NCBI RefSeq assembly: GCF_001262495.1
Contig: NZ_LGYE01000001.1
Coordinates: forward strand, 310,001-374,000
Direction of reading: 5' to 3'
Source of the DNA: Microbacterium sp. GCS4
GTDB taxonomy: Bacteria > Actinomycetota > Actinomycetes > Actinomycetales > Microbacteriaceae
Length of the DNA: 64,000 nt
Of the stretch, positions 25,598-34,710 are shown piece by piece. The position numbers and the translations under genes were made by a program. A model generated the notes under the pieces. The model made no database searches. It was given only the letters and a program-made list of their open reading frames with translations, and was not told the DNA's origin. The number at the start of each line of letters is the position of its first letter. Position 1 is the stretch's first letter.

Positions 25598-26409
25598 GCG
25601 GCCGTCGTGCCGAGGCCGGCGGCTTCGTCGCGCTTGCGCTTGCGACGGTCGAACAGCATGGAGACGAGGGCGGCGGCGAAGTAGAGCAGCACGAGGATAC
25701 CGGCCAGCATGAACATGCTCACGAGATCTGCGGCCGGGGTGGCGAGAGCTCCGAAGACGCACGAGATGAGGATCGCGACACGCCAGCCCTTGAGGATGTC
25801 GCGGCCCGTCATGATCCCGGCGACGTTCAGGGCGACGAGGAACACCGGGAGGACGAAGGATACCCCGACCACGATCATGAGTTTGAAGACGAAATCATAG
25901 AACGCGGATGCCTCGTAGAGGTTGTTGCCGCCCTCAGGTGTGAAGCCGGCCATCAGCTCGATCACGTGCGGGACCACGAGAGTGCCGACGTAGCAGCCCG
26001 CGAAGAACAGCGGGATCGCCGCACCCACGAAGCTGACCGTGTACATGGTCTCTTTCCTGGTGAGTCCGGGCATGATGAACGCCCAGATCTGCCAGAGCCA
26101 CACAGGTGCGGAGAGGAAGAGGCCGATCGAGAATGCGATGCGCATCCGCAGGTCGAACGGTGCGGTGACCGAGGAGAACGTCAGCGCGACGATGCTCTCG
26201 CCGCGTTCATTGGCGACGTGTCGGATCGGCTCCGTGATGAAGTGGATGATCGGATCGGTGACGAGGAAGGCCACCACCATGCCGAGGACGAGTGCGACCG
26301 CCGCGATGATGAGGCGCTTTCGCAGTTCGACGAGATGGGCGCCGAGCGACATCCGTCGATCGCGGCGCCCATCGCTCGCAGCCTGTGGGGCCGAATCGAT
26401 AGCGGCCAC
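25594..26409 (-). CDS. tatC: Twin-arginine translocase subunit TatC
   Basis: The 271-residue protein has six membrane helices and the TatC signatures MSLGAHLVELRKRLI, FSSVTAPFDLRMRIA, and IWAFIMPGLTRKE with the conserved region that binds the twin-Arg signal. It forms the receptor of the Tat pathway with TatA encoded just upstream, five bases away. The start is taken as GTG 26409; an internal ATG 19 codons on, at MSLGAHL, is also possible. The basic C-terminal tail overlaps helY. Confidence 0.97.
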   Translation of the reverse strand: MAAIDSAPQAASDGRRDRRMSLGAHLVELRKRLIIAAVALVLGMVVAFLVTDPIIHFITEPIRHVANERGESIVALTFSSVTAPFDLRMRIAFSIGLFLSAPVWLWQIWAFIMPGLTRKETMYTVSFVGAAIPLFFAGCYVGTLVVPHVIELMAGFTPEGGNNLYEASAFYDFVFKLMIVVGVSFVLPVFLVALNVAGIMTGRDILKGWRVAILISCVFGALATPAADLVSMFMLAGILVLLYFAAALVSMLFDRRKRKRDEAAGLGTTAA

Positions 26410-26414
26410 TGAGT

Positions 26415-26654
26415 TCAGCTGGGGCGTTCAGGCCCGGAAGGGGTTCCGTTGTCCGGCGCCGTGGAGCCGTTGTCCTTGGGAGCCTCGACCTTCTCGGCCA
26501 CGGCGTCTTCCTCGCGCATGGCCTTCATCTCGCCCTTGAAGACGCGGGCCGACTGGCCCATGCTCTTCGCGAGCGCCGGGAGCTTCGCCGCTCCGAACAG
26601 AAGCAGGACGATGACCACGAGGGCCAGCAGATGCCAGCCGGTCAAACCAGCCAT
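26415..26654 (-). CDS. tatA: Twin-arginine translocase subunit TatA
   Basis: The 79-residue protein has one N-terminal membrane helix (LLALVVIVLLLFGAAKLP), an amphipathic helix with the F/LP hinge (ALAKSMGQSARVFKGEMKAM), and an acidic, disordered tail. TatA multimers form the protein-conducting element of the Tat pathway. A GAGGAGT ribosome-binding site precedes the ATG. It sits between pafC and tatC, as in mycobacteria. Confidence 0.97.
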   Translation of the reverse strand: MAGLTGWHLLALVVIVLLLFGAAKLPALAKSMGQSARVFKGEMKAMREEDAVAEKVEAPKDNGSTAPDNGTPSGPERPS

Positions 26655-26687
26655 AGGTTACTCCTCAAGTCGGGGATTGCGACCAGT

Positions 26688-27677
26688 CTACCCGGCGTCC
26701 GCCGTATCCGGGTCCCTATACAAGGCGAGTCCCGCCGCCGCCCATTCCCGGGTCGCCGTTCGCGCCACACCGGGATCGACGACCTCGATGACGCCACCGA
26801 AGCGTGCGGCGAGGCGTTTGACTCCTCGGGGATCGGCGAGATGCAGCCGGGCCGTCACGACACCGTCGACGGACTCGACGTCGTCGCCAATGAGGAACCC
26901 GCGCAGCAGCGGGGCGATCCGTTCGGGCACGCGCACGCGGACCTCGCCCTCGTCCGCAGCCGCGGCGAACGCCTCCGGTACGTGGTCGCCCGCATGGGTG
27001 ATCGGGATGTCCGTGAGGTGCGCGTCGCTGACGCGATCCAGATGGAAGGTGCGCATCGCCTGACGGAGGTGGCACCAGCCCTGCAGATACCACTGCGCGT
27101 TCGTGATGAGAACCTGCACGGGGTCCACTGTGCGCGTCGTCGGTGCGGCATCCGGCGCCTGATACGTGAACGCGACAGCCACGCCGCTCTGAATGCCGGC
27201 GGAGACGACCTGACGGACCTCGTCGACCGCGCTCGGAGCGACGACGACCTCGGCCGGCGCATCCGCGGCGCCTCTCGACAACTTCGAGATCAGCCCCGTG
27301 ACGAGGCCCGAGTCGGACACGGCGGGTACGGCCGCGACCATCTGGAGTCCGGCGAGCAGCGCGGCGGCCTCTCGGGCCGTGAATCGCGGCACGCGACGGA
27401 GGGCCACGTCGTTCGTGATCTCGATCACGTCCTCCTGGTCCAGGAGGTCCCAGTTGATGTCGAACATCTCCTGGGGCTGCTGCCAATAGCCGGAATCACC
27501 CGGCAGGCCGATCACCGTGAGCTTCTCGACCATCTGGCGCATCTCCCGCGGAGTGACGCCGAACTCGGCTGCCGCTTCACTCAGCGAGACCTGTCCGTGC
27601 TCCAGCAGGTACGGCACGAGCGTGAGATAGACACGTACACGATCAGCCGCGAGCAGAGGCTTCGCCGTGGCGCTCAT
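26688..27677 (-). CDS. pafC: WYL-domain transcriptional regulator PafC
   Basis: The 329-residue protein has an N-terminal winged helix-turn-helix (SLSEAAAEFGVTPREMRQMVEKLTVIGLP) and a WYL domain (NAQWYLQGWCHLRQAMRTFHLDRVSD), followed by a WCX extension. With PafB it forms the PafBC activator of the LexA-independent DNA damage response in actinobacteria; WYL domains are thought to sense single-stranded nucleic acid. ATG 27677 overlaps the pafB stop by four bases, giving tight coupling for a heteromer. Confidence 0.95.
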   Translation of the reverse strand: MSATAKPLLAADRVRVYLTLVPYLLEHGQVSLSEAAAEFGVTPREMRQMVEKLTVIGLPGDSGYWQQPQEMFDINWDLLDQEDVIEITNDVALRRVPRFTAREAAALLAGLQMVAAVPAVSDSGLVTGLISKLSRGAADAPAEVVVAPSAVDEVRQVVSAGIQSGVAVAFTYQAPDAAPTTRTVDPVQVLITNAQWYLQGWCHLRQAMRTFHLDRVSDAHLTDIPITHAGDHVPEAFAAAADEGEVRVRVPERIAPLLRGFLIGDDVESVDGVVTARLHLADPRGVKRLAARFGGVIEVVDPGVARTATREWAAAGLALYRDPDTADAG

Positions 27678-28666
27678 CCAGTCACCTCCTCGGACGCGTT
27701 GGCTGCGACCACCGCGCGGAGTCGGGAGATGACGGCCTCACGCAACGACGCGGGTTCGACCACCCGCACTTCGGGACCGTAGGACGCCAGCTCGTCGGCG
27801 AGGATGTGCAGGTCGACGAACGGCACGCGGATCCCCTGGGTGGCGGGAGTGGCACGTCGGCCGAGCCGGAGCGACGCCTCCGTGCCGGGCGTCACCTCGA
27901 GCAGCGCGGAATTCTCCGCGGCGACGCGCTCGAGACCGCTCAGCGCCCTCTCCCCCGCGCCGTCCCGCAGAGACGGGTCGAACGCGGTCGCAGTGACCCT
28001 GACGGCTCCGACGATCCGGCTGAGGAGGAACATCCGGTCCTCCTCGATCTCGACGTCGACGCCGAACACGTGCCACCGGGCCTCGTAGTCGACGAGTGCC
28101 AGAGGGCGGATGCTGCGTCGGCGCGGAGCGTCCTCCCCCGGCTTGAGGTAGTCGAAGACGACGACGCGGCTCTTCTCGATCGCGTCCTGCAACGGCGCGA
28201 AAGCCTCGCTGCTCGCGGTGATCCGGGGCGCGAAGCCGATGATGGGCTCATCGCCGTCGATGCCGAGCGCGCGGATCTTGCGCACGCCCGCCTGCGCGTC
28301 CCCGGATGCGGATTCGGCACTCCACACGCTGCCTGCCAGCCGCAGGACGGCGAGCTCCGCCGGTGTGAACTCGATGTCACCGGGAAGGTCGTATTCCGCC
28401 TGAGGAATGCGATAGCGGGCCTCGCGGAGATCGTTGGGGTCTGCCTGATCGCCGAGCGTCTCGACGGGGACGCCGAGTGTCCGCAGCTCGTCCTTGTCGC
28501 GCTCGAACATCTTCTCGAGGGCGTCGGCGCGAGCGCCGGCATCCGCTCGCTGACGGTACCCCGACACGTTGTCGAGGATCTGCTGCTTGGTGAGCCCGAT
28601 CTCCGTGGCCATGAGCGCCACGACGAGGTTCGTCAGGCGCTCCTCCGCGGGGATACGGGCGGCCAT
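27674..28666 (-). CDS. pafB: WYL-domain transcriptional regulator PafB
   Basis: From ATG 28666 the protein has 330 residues: a winged helix (ERLTNLVVALMATEIGLTKQQILDNV), a middle domain with KKLDEL-type residues, and the WYL region around YEARWHVFGVDVEIEEDRMFLLSRI. It pairs with PafC. The open frame extends further upstream through the FKBP gene but is a shadow; the ATG shares one base with the FKBP stop (TGATG). The proteasome-linked genes pafA, pup and dop are absent from the window, in keeping with a role in DNA damage response instead of pupylation. Confidence 0.95.
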   Translation of the reverse strand: MAARIPAEERLTNLVVALMATEIGLTKQQILDNVSGYRQRADAGARADALEKMFERDKDELRTLGVPVETLGDQADPNDLREARYRIPQAEYDLPGDIEFTPAELAVLRLAGSVWSAESASGDAQAGVRKIRALGIDGDEPIIGFAPRITASSEAFAPLQDAIEKSRVVVFDYLKPGEDAPRRRSIRPLALVDYEARWHVFGVDVEIEEDRMFLLSRIVGAVRVTATAFDPSLRDGAGERALSGLERVAAENSALLEVTPGTEASLRLGRRATPATQGIRVPFVDLHILADELASYGPEVRVVEPASLREAVISRLRAVVAANASEEVTG

Positions 28667-29592
28667 CAGCGCGCCGTCACCGCACCCAGGATGTCGATCA
28701 CGTAGGCGAGGGCGGGACCGCTGTCGGACGCCGGAGTCACCACGAGCACCTGGGAGCCGACGGTCTCGCCGACGAGCGCCTGAGCGACCTCGGGAGCCGT
28801 GGAGGGAAGGTCGAGGCTGGGGTTCGCGCCCCACGTGGTGGTCTTGACCTCGCGGTCGTCCCAGCCCACGACAGTCAGGTTGAGAAGCGGCGTCTGGTCG
28901 GCCTCGACCTTCGCACCGTCGCCCTTGATGAGCGTCTGCGTCGTCAGCTCGTCAGGAGCATCCGTGTCCGGGATGATCACCCCGGGGGTGCCGTCCGCGG
29001 CGCGCACGACGGTGGGCATGTTGCGCGCGTCGTTGAACTGCAGAGCCCCATCGGCCCGCGAGGGGTACACCTTGAGGAGGTCGACGACGACGATCGCGGC
29101 GTCGCCGTCGTCGAGGCCCAGGCTATTGCGCGTCTCATCGGTCACGCCGTCCGCCGGGATGCCCGCGACGATCCGCGAGCCGCCGGTCGCGCACTCCAGC
29201 ACAGAGGCGAGACCCGGGAACTGCGGTGCGAGGGTCGCGATGTTCGACAGGCTCTCGGAATCGTCGGCGTACGGCGACTGGAACACCATCTCCCCGGTCG
29301 TCGCACTGTAGATCGAGAGCTCGGTCGTCATGACCTGCGTCTCGTTCACGAGCGGGATGCCGTCGCCGACCACGATGTCCTCGAAGGACGTCTTCGGGAA
29401 CTTGACCGGCGAGAACACCTCGACGTCCGGGGCGGACCCGAATTCGCCCTCGACCGTCACGGCGCTGGAGACGGCGTCCCCGTTGCCGGCGCGATCGCAC
29501 GAGTCGCCGGCGAAGGACGGGGCGGCAGCGCACCCGCTCAGAGCGAGGGCGGCAAGGCTGAGGGTGGCCAGAACGGCGGACGTTTTACGCAC
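28666..29592 (-). CDS. FKBP-type peptidyl-prolyl isomerase lipoprotein
   Basis: The 308-residue precursor begins with a lipoprotein signal (basic MRKTS, hydrophobic stretch, lipobox LSGC), so Cys21 should be lipidated and the protein held outside the membrane. Two FKBP-like domains follow, the first around LVNETQVMTTELSIYS and the second ending PALAYVIDILGAV. It probably folds exported proteins. It is translated from GTG 29592, ten bases after trmI. Actinobacteria often keep this gene next to pafB. Confidence 0.88.
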   Translation of the reverse strand: MRKTSAVLATLSLAALALSGCAAAPSFAGDSCDRAGNGDAVSSAVTVEGEFGSAPDVEVFSPVKFPKTSFEDIVVGDGIPLVNETQVMTTELSIYSATTGEMVFQSPYADDSESLSNIATLAPQFPGLASVLECATGGSRIVAGIPADGVTDETRNSLGLDDGDAAIVVVDLLKVYPSRADGALQFNDARNMPTVVRAADGTPGVIIPDTDAPDELTTQTLIKGDGAKVEADQTPLLNLTVVGWDDREVKTTTWGANPSLDLPSTAPEVAQALVGETVGSQVLVVTPASDSGPALAYVIDILGAVTAR

Positions 29593-29602
29593 GCGCTCCA
29601 GT

Positions 29603-30622
29603 CTATTCCGTCAGGGGCTCCGATTCGCGCGAAGCAGCAGCGATACGCGCGCCCTCCGCGGCCTTTCCGGCCTCCCGTGCCCGCTTGCGGAGGTTCTTGT
29701 CGGTGATCTCCCTGTCCCCCACCGCGCCCGGAGTCCAGGCCTCGACATCGGCATCGCCGTAGCTGCTCTTCGAGGCGCGACGCTTGACCGAGGGGGCGAC
29801 GGCCCCCGGAGCCAGACGACGCGCCGTGAGCAGGAAGCCCGTGTGCGCGACCATCCGGTGATCGGGGCGCACCGCGAGACCCTCCACGTGCCAGCCGCGG
29901 ACCATCGTCTCGGACGCGTCGGGGTCGGTGAAGAGGCCGGTGCCGCGGATGTACTCGGCGACCCGGGACAGCTGCGTGGCGGTGGCGACATAGCAGAGCA
30001 CGACACCGCCGGGGGTGAGGGCGTCCGCCACCGCATCCATGCACTCCCAGGGCGCGAGCATGTCGAGCACGACCCGGTCGACCGTTCCATCCTCGAACTG
30101 CGCAGGGAGCTCCTCGGCGAGGTCCCCCACGATCACGTCCCAGGTCGAGGGCGTCTCCCCGAAGAACGTCTCGACGTTCGCACGCGCCACGTCGGCGAAC
30201 TCCTCGCGTCGCTCGAACGAGACCAGACGGCCTTCGTGGCCGATCGCCCGCAGCAGCGAGAGCGACAGCGCACCGGAGCCCACACCCGCCTCGACGACCA
30301 CGGACCCCGGGAACACGTCGGCCTGCATGACGATCTGCGCGGCATCCTTCGGGTAGACGATCGCGGCGCCCCGCGGCATCGACATCGCGAAGTCGCGCAG
30401 GAGCGGCCGCAGTGCCAGGTAGTCGTGCCCGGAGCTGTTCGCGACCACCGAGCCGTCCGGGAGGCCGATCAGGTCTCGGTGGCGGAGCACACCCTGGTGC
30501 GTATGCAGCTCGCCGTCCTCGCGGAGCGTGACGGTGTGCAGACGGCCCTTGGGACCCGTGAGCTGGACGCGGTCGCCCTCGCGGAACGGTCCGCTGGGTC
30601 GGTGCGCGCTGGTCGAGGTCAT
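29603..30622 (-). CDS. trmI: tRNA (adenine-58-N1)-methyltransferase
   Basis: The 339-residue protein has an N-terminal beta-barrel (FREGDRVQLTGPKGRLHTVTL) and a Rossmann methyltransferase core with motif I VVEAGVGSGALSLSLLRAIG and the VVLDMLAPWE motif. TrmI tetramers methylate A58 in the tRNA T-loop. The start ATG 30622 overlaps the HAD gene stop by four bases. A basic, Lys/Arg-rich C-terminal tail follows the core. Confidence 0.93.
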   Translation of the reverse strand: MTSTSAHRPSGPFREGDRVQLTGPKGRLHTVTLREDGELHTHQGVLRHRDLIGLPDGSVVANSSGHDYLALRPLLRDFAMSMPRGAAIVYPKDAAQIVMQADVFPGSVVVEAGVGSGALSLSLLRAIGHEGRLVSFERREEFADVARANVETFFGETPSTWDVIVGDLAEELPAQFEDGTVDRVVLDMLAPWECMDAVADALTPGGVVLCYVATATQLSRVAEYIRGTGLFTDPDASETMVRGWHVEGLAVRPDHRMVAHTGFLLTARRLAPGAVAPSVKRRASKSSYGDADVEAWTPGAVGDREITDKNLRKRAREAGKAAEGARIAAASRESEPLTE

Positions 30623-31302
30623 CGGGTGGCTCCCGTCATGGAGTTCTTGCGGTCGAACAGGTCGACGAGGTCTGCGGCGGTGCGGTCCTGCAGCGTCGGC
30701 CACAGCTCGTGCGCGCCCACATGGTCGAGCGGCACGATGTGCGGCACGCCCAGCGTGACGGCTCCCGAGGCGAGACCGGCACGGAGGCCGGTCGGCGAGT
30801 CCTCGATCACGACGGCATCCGCGATGTCGATGTCGAGCAACGACGCGGCCGTGAGGTACGGCTCGGGATGGGGCTTGGGGCGCGAGACGTCGTCGCCCGC
30901 GACCACGATGTCGAACGCGTCGAACTCGATGAGCTCTGCGACGCTCATGGCCATCCGACGCAGCGACATCGTGACCAGGCCCGTCGGGATCCCCGCGGCC
31001 TTGAGATCGAGAAGCAGCTCGCGTGCTCCCGGCCGGAACGGCACTCCCTGTGTGCGCAACGCGTCCTGCACGCCGTCGGTGAGCAGCGAGATGATGGCTT
31101 CCGCCTCCATGTCCACACCGGCGTTCTGCAGGATCACGGCGCTGTCGATCAGGCCGTTGCCGACGAGCTGCAGAGCCTGCTCATGGGACCACGTGCCGCC
31201 GAACGACTCCACGAGGGCCGTCTCCGCCGCCATCCAATAGGGCTCGGTGTCGACCAGGGTTCCGTCCATGTCCCAGAGGATCGCGCGGGGCTGTCTGCTC
31301 AC
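30619..31302 (-). CDS. HAD-superfamily phosphatase/phosphoglucomutase-like protein
   Basis: The 227-residue protein has the HAD nucleophile motif D11-M-D13-G-T-L-V-D, a small helical cap (residues about 16-80), motif II (LVTMSLRR) and motif IV region VIEDSPTGLRAG. It belongs to the beta-phosphoglucomutase/GPP-like subfamily of sugar phosphate phosphatases; the substrate is unknown. It opens the nine-gene leftward run that ends with lnt and is translated from a leaderless GTG. Confidence 0.9.
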   Translation of the reverse strand: MSRQPRAILWDMDGTLVDTEPYWMAAETALVESFGGTWSHEQALQLVGNGLIDSAVILQNAGVDMEAEAIISLLTDGVQDALRTQGVPFRPGARELLLDLKAAGIPTGLVTMSLRRMAMSVAELIEFDAFDIVVAGDDVSRPKPHPEPYLTAASLLDIDIADAVVIEDSPTGLRAGLASGAVTLGVPHIVPLDHVGAHELWPTLQDRTAADLVDLFDRKNSMTGATR

Positions 31303-31308
31303 CGGTCC

Positions 31309-31314
31309 ATGTTA
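31309..31314 (-). promoter_or_regulatory. -10 box of the HAD-trmI-paf-tat-helY-lnt run, leaderless
   Basis: TAACAT on the minus strand is followed by six bases and GTG 31302. It may drive the whole nine-gene run. Confidence 0.55.
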
Positions 31315-31348
31315 GCCGTGGCGCAGCCCGGTCCCCGCGCGGGCGGAC

Positions 31349-31354
31349 TAGCCT
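31349..31354 (+). promoter_or_regulatory. -10 box of the PAC2 gene
   Basis: TAGCCT lies 38 bases before ATG 31393, giving a leader of about 30 bases with an AAGGGAG ribosome-binding site. Confidence 0.5.
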
Positions 31355-31392
31355 GGAGGGATACCCCACCGGGTTCGCGAAGGGAGACCACC

Positions 31393-32241
31393 ATGGACGT
31401 CCTCGGTTCGCGCATCATCATCGCCGCCTTCGACGGCTGGAACGACGCGGGAGAAGCCGCGAGCGGAGCGATCGCTGCGCTGCGTGAGATGAGCGAGTAC
31501 GACCTCGTGCACTCGATCGACCCCGAGCTGTACTTCGACTACCAGTACACGCGCCCCGCCACGAAGATGGATGCCGAGGGACGCCGTCAGCTCACCTGGC
31601 CCGAAGCGGGTCTGTGGCGCCCTCGGGATCCAGGGCCGGGTCCCGAGTTCTGGGTGCTCACCGGCGCGGAGCCCGCGCGCACCTGGCAGGCGTTCGCCTC
31701 GGAGTTCGTCGACGTGGCGCTGCGCGACGACGTCTCGGGACTCGTGACGCTGGGGGCGATGCTCTCCGATGTGCCGCACACCCGCCCGATCTCGATCTTC
31801 GCATCGAGCCAGAACGAGCAGGTCCGTGAGGCCCATGGTCTCGAGCGCTCGCTGTACGAAGGGCCGGTCGGCATCCTCAGCGTGTTCGAGCACTTCGCCG
31901 AATCCGCCGGCATCCCCACCGCGAGTCTGTGGGCGAGTGTGCCGCACTACGTGGCGTCCGCCGCTCCCTCGCCCAAGGTCACGCTCGCTCTGCTCGACCG
32001 CCTCGAGGAGCTCACGGGTGTCGACGTGCCGCGCGACCATCTCCGCACCGAGGCGGCTGCCTGGGAGGCGTCCGTGGACGCCGCCGCGGCCGACGACGAG
32101 GATATGACCGAGTACATCCGTCAGCTGGAGCGCACGCGCGACACGTGGGACTCCCCCGACGCCTCCGGTGACGCGATCGCCCAGGCGTTCGAGCGCTACC
32201 TCAAGCGCCGTGGCGACGGCCCGTCCGACCGCAAGGGCTGA
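31393..32241 (+). CDS. PAC2-family protein
   Basis: The 282-residue protein matches the PAC2 (proteasome assembly chaperone 2-like) fold, PF09754. It shows IIAAFDGWNDAGEAASGAI near the start, LVTLGAMLSDVPHTRPISIFA in the middle and SLWASVPHYVASAAPSPKVTLALLDRLEEL. The C-terminal 60 residues are acidic and helical. Actinobacterial members are conserved but their function is unresolved. No proteasome genes are in the window. The upstream open frame is antisense to the HAD gene and is discarded. Confidence 0.9.
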   Translation: MDVLGSRIIIAAFDGWNDAGEAASGAIAALREMSEYDLVHSIDPELYFDYQYTRPATKMDAEGRRQLTWPEAGLWRPRDPGPGPEFWVLTGAEPARTWQAFASEFVDVALRDDVSGLVTLGAMLSDVPHTRPISIFASSQNEQVREAHGLERSLYEGPVGILSVFEHFAESAGIPTASLWASVPHYVASAAPSPKVTLALLDRLEELTGVDVPRDHLRTEAAAWEASVDAAAADDEDMTEYIRQLERTRDTWDSPDASGDAIAQAFERYLKRRGDGPSDRKG

Positions 32242-32272
32242 CCGCAAAGGCTGACCGCCGCCTCGGGCGCGA

Positions 32273-33097
32273 TCAGGGGGCGATGACGCCGGTGCCCAGC
32301 AGCACGAGCAGAACCGTGCCGAGCAGGATGCGGTAGATCACGAACGGCAGGAAGCTCCGCTTCGAGATGTAGTTCATGAAGAACGCGATCACGCCGAGAG
32401 CCACGACGAAGGCGATGCCGGTCGCCGCCAGCGTGTCTCCGAACGAGAAGAACGCCGGCTCGTCCCAGCTCTTGAACACCTGGTAGAAGCCACTGCCGAA
32501 GACCGCAGGGATCGCGAGCAGGAACGCGTAGCGCGCCGCGGCGGCACGTTCGTAGCCGAGGAACAGACCCATCGTGATGGTGCCGCCCGACCGCGACACA
32601 CCCGGGATCAGTGCGAGCGCCTGTGCGAAGCCGTAGGCCACACCGTGCGGATAGGTGAGGTCCTCGAGCGTGCGGCGCTTGGCGCCGACGTAGTCTGCGA
32701 CGCCCAGCAGGATGCCGAACACGATGAGCATGACGGCGACGATCCACAGCGACCGGAACACGCTCTCGATCTGGTCCTGGAAGAGCAGACCCAGGACCAC
32801 GATCGGGATGCTGCCGATGATGATCATCCACCCCATGCGCGCGTCGGGATCGCTCTTGGGCGCCTTGCCGATCAGCGACCGGAACCACTGGCGGATGATG
32901 CGGACGATGTCGCGCCAGAAGAACACCACAACGGCCGCCTCCGTGCCGATCTGCGTGATCGCGGTGAACGCGGCACCGGGGTCCTCCCCCGAGGGCAGGA
33001 ACGTCCCGAGGATGCGCAGGTGCGCGCTGGAGGAGATCGGGAGGAACTCGGTGAGTCCCTGGACGATGCCGAGGATGAGCGCTTCGAACAGATGCAT
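32273..33097 (-). CDS. uppP: Undecaprenyl-diphosphatase UppP (BacA)
   Basis: The 274-residue integral membrane enzyme dephosphorylates undecaprenyl diphosphate to recycle the cell-wall lipid carrier, and extra copies give bacitracin tolerance. The two signature regions are present: [22 protein letters not shown] with the catalytic Glu and [17 protein letters not shown] with the Arg. About eight hydrophobic segments are seen. It lies 47 bases downstream of the M20 peptidase gene and may be cotranscribed with it. Confidence 0.96.
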   Translation of the reverse strand: MHLFEALILGIVQGLTEFLPISSSAHLRILGTFLPSGEDPGAAFTAITQIGTEAAVVVFFWRDIVRIIRQWFRSLIGKAPKSDPDARMGWMIIIGSIPIVVLGLLFQDQIESVFRSLWIVAVMLIVFGILLGVADYVGAKRRTLEDLTYPHGVAYGFAQALALIPGVSRSGGTITMGLFLGYERAAAARYAFLLAIPAVFGSGFYQVFKSWDEPAFFSFGDTLAATGIAFVVALGVIAFFMNYISKRSFLPFVIYRILLGTVLLVLLGTGVIAP

Positions 33098-33144
33098 GGA
33101 GGGCCTTACGGGGTGTCAGGTGACCGCGACGGACGCGGAAGCGC

Positions 33145-34440
33145 TCAGTAGGTGCGCAGCAGATCGGCCAGCACCTGCTGACCGAAGACAAGCGATTCTA
33201 CGGGGACTCTCTCGTCGACCCCGTGGAACATGCCCGTGAAGTCGAGGTCCGCAGGGAGACGCAGCGGTGCGAAGCCGTAGCCCGTGATGCCGAGGTAGGC
33301 GAGTGCCTTGTTGTCGGTGCCCGCGCCGAGCAGATACGGGATCACCGGCACGCCCGGATCGTGTCGTCCCAGCGCGCCGACCATCGCGTCGACGAGTGCG
33401 CCGGCGAACGGCGTCTCCATCCCGATGTCGCGAACCACGGTCTGGATCTCGATGTCCTCGCCGACGATCTGCTGCAGCTCCGCGAGGACGTCGTCCTCGG
33501 TTCCGGGGATCACCCGCACATCGATCAGGGCCTCGGCGCGCTCGGGGATCACGTTGTGCTTGTACCCCGCCTTCAGCACCGTCGGGTTCGTCGTGGTGCG
33601 GAACGTCGAGCGCAGGAACGCCTCTGCGGGTCCCGCGGTCGCGGCCAGGGCGTCGGGGTCGTCGACGGGAAGCCCGCTGAGCTCGCTCAGGCCCTCCAGG
33701 AGCGCCTCGGTCGTCGCCGTGAGTCGGACCGGCCACCGGGTGCGCCCGATCGCCGCGACCGCTTCAGCGAGGCGTGTGACGGCGTTGTCCTCGTGCAGAC
33801 GGCTGCCGTGCCCGGCGCGGCCCTTCGCAACGAGCCGGATCCAGATGAGGGCCTTCTCCCCCACCTGCAGGAGGTAGGCGCGACGGTCGTCGACCGAGAT
33901 CGAATAGCCGCCGACCTCGCTGATCGCCTCTGTGGCGCCCTCGAACCACTCCGGGTGGTTCTGCACGACCAGCGCGGAGCCTTCGACTCCGCCGTTCTCC
34001 TCATCGGCGAAGAACGCGAGGATCAGATCCCTCTCCGGCTGCTCACCGGCCCGCAGGATGTCCGCGACGGCGGTGAGGATCATCGCGTCCATGTTCTTCA
34101 TGTCCACGGCGCCGCGGCCCCACAGCATCCCGTCCTGCACGACACCCGCGAAGGGATCGACGGTCCAGTCCTCCGCCATCGCGGGGACGACATCGAGGTG
34201 TCCGTGCACGACCAGTGCCGGCTTGCCGCGGTCGCGGCCGGGGACGCGCGCCATCACGTTCGTACGACGCGGGATCGGCTCGTAGTACTCGACCTCGAGT
34301 CCGAGCCCTTCCAGATACGCGCCGACGTATTCGGCGGCCTCCCGTTCGCCCTTCGCGTCGCCGCCTCCGAAGTTGGAGGTGTCGAACCGGATGAGGTCCC
34401 GTGCGACGCGCACGACCTCGGGGAGGGACTCGTCGTTCAT
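33145..34440 (-). CDS. M20/M25/M40-family metallopeptidase
   Basis: The 431-residue cytoplasmic protein has the dinuclear zinc signatures VVHGHLDVVP, WGRGAVDMKN and FFADEENGG, followed by the dimerisation domain and a return to the catalytic domain (YLLGAGTDNKALAYLG). It is typical of actinobacterial dipeptidase/amidohydrolase annotated proteins acting on short peptides or N-acyl amino acids. Translation starts at a leaderless ATG 34440. Confidence 0.93.
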   Translation of the reverse strand: MNDESLPEVVRVARDLIRFDTSNFGGGDAKGEREAAEYVGAYLEGLGLEVEYYEPIPRRTNVMARVPGRDRGKPALVVHGHLDVVPAMAEDWTVDPFAGVVQDGMLWGRGAVDMKNMDAMILTAVADILRAGEQPERDLILAFFADEENGGVEGSALVVQNHPEWFEGATEAISEVGGYSISVDDRRAYLLQVGEKALIWIRLVAKGRAGHGSRLHEDNAVTRLAEAVAAIGRTRWPVRLTATTEALLEGLSELSGLPVDDPDALAATAGPAEAFLRSTFRTTTNPTVLKAGYKHNVIPERAEALIDVRVIPGTEDDVLAELQQIVGEDIEIQTVVRDIGMETPFAGALVDAMVGALGRHDPGVPVIPYLLGAGTDNKALAYLGITGYGFAPLRLPADLDFTGMFHGVDERVPVESLVFGQQVLADLLRTY

Positions 34441-34447
34441 GTGGTCC

Positions 34448-34453
34448 AGGCTA
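34448..34453 (-). promoter_or_regulatory. -10 box of the M20 gene, leaderless
   Basis: TAGCCT on the minus strand is followed by seven bases and ATG 34440. Confidence 0.6.
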
Positions 34454-34553
34454 TCGAAGCACCGAGGCGCGCCCGGGCGGCAACGTCGGTTTCAGGGTGC
34501 GCTCCACGCCGTGCTAGTGTAAATCCTCGTTCGGCAACGAACATCCAACACCT

Positions 34554-34636
34554 GCGCGGGTGGCGGAATGGTAGACGCGCTACGTTGAGGTCGTAGTGCC
34601 CGATAGGGCGTGGGGGTTCAAGTCCCCCTCCGCGCA
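34554..34636 (+). tRNA. tRNA-Leu(GAG)
   Basis: An 83-base tRNA with acceptor GCGCGGG pairing with TCCGCGC, anticodon stem CTACG/CGTAG enclosing loop TTGAGGT (anticodon GAG), a long variable arm typical of Leu, and T-loop TTCAAGT. The discriminator is A; CCA is not encoded. It reads CUC and CUU codons. Confidence 0.96.
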
Positions 34637-34641
34637 CGGAC

Positions 34642-34683
34642 AGGCCCCGGAAGATCATCGGATCTCCCGGGGCCTTCTTCGTT
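34642..34683 (+). terminator. Terminator after tRNA-Leu
   Basis: AGGCCCCGG at 34642-34650 pairs with CCGGGGCCT at 34667-34675. An inner AGATC/GATCT pair around ATCG makes a long stem, followed by TTCTTCGTT. It may also stop the convergent VIT gene. Confidence 0.85.
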
Positions 34684-34710
34684 CCCGGATCTCGGCGGGC
34701 TCGCGTCGGA

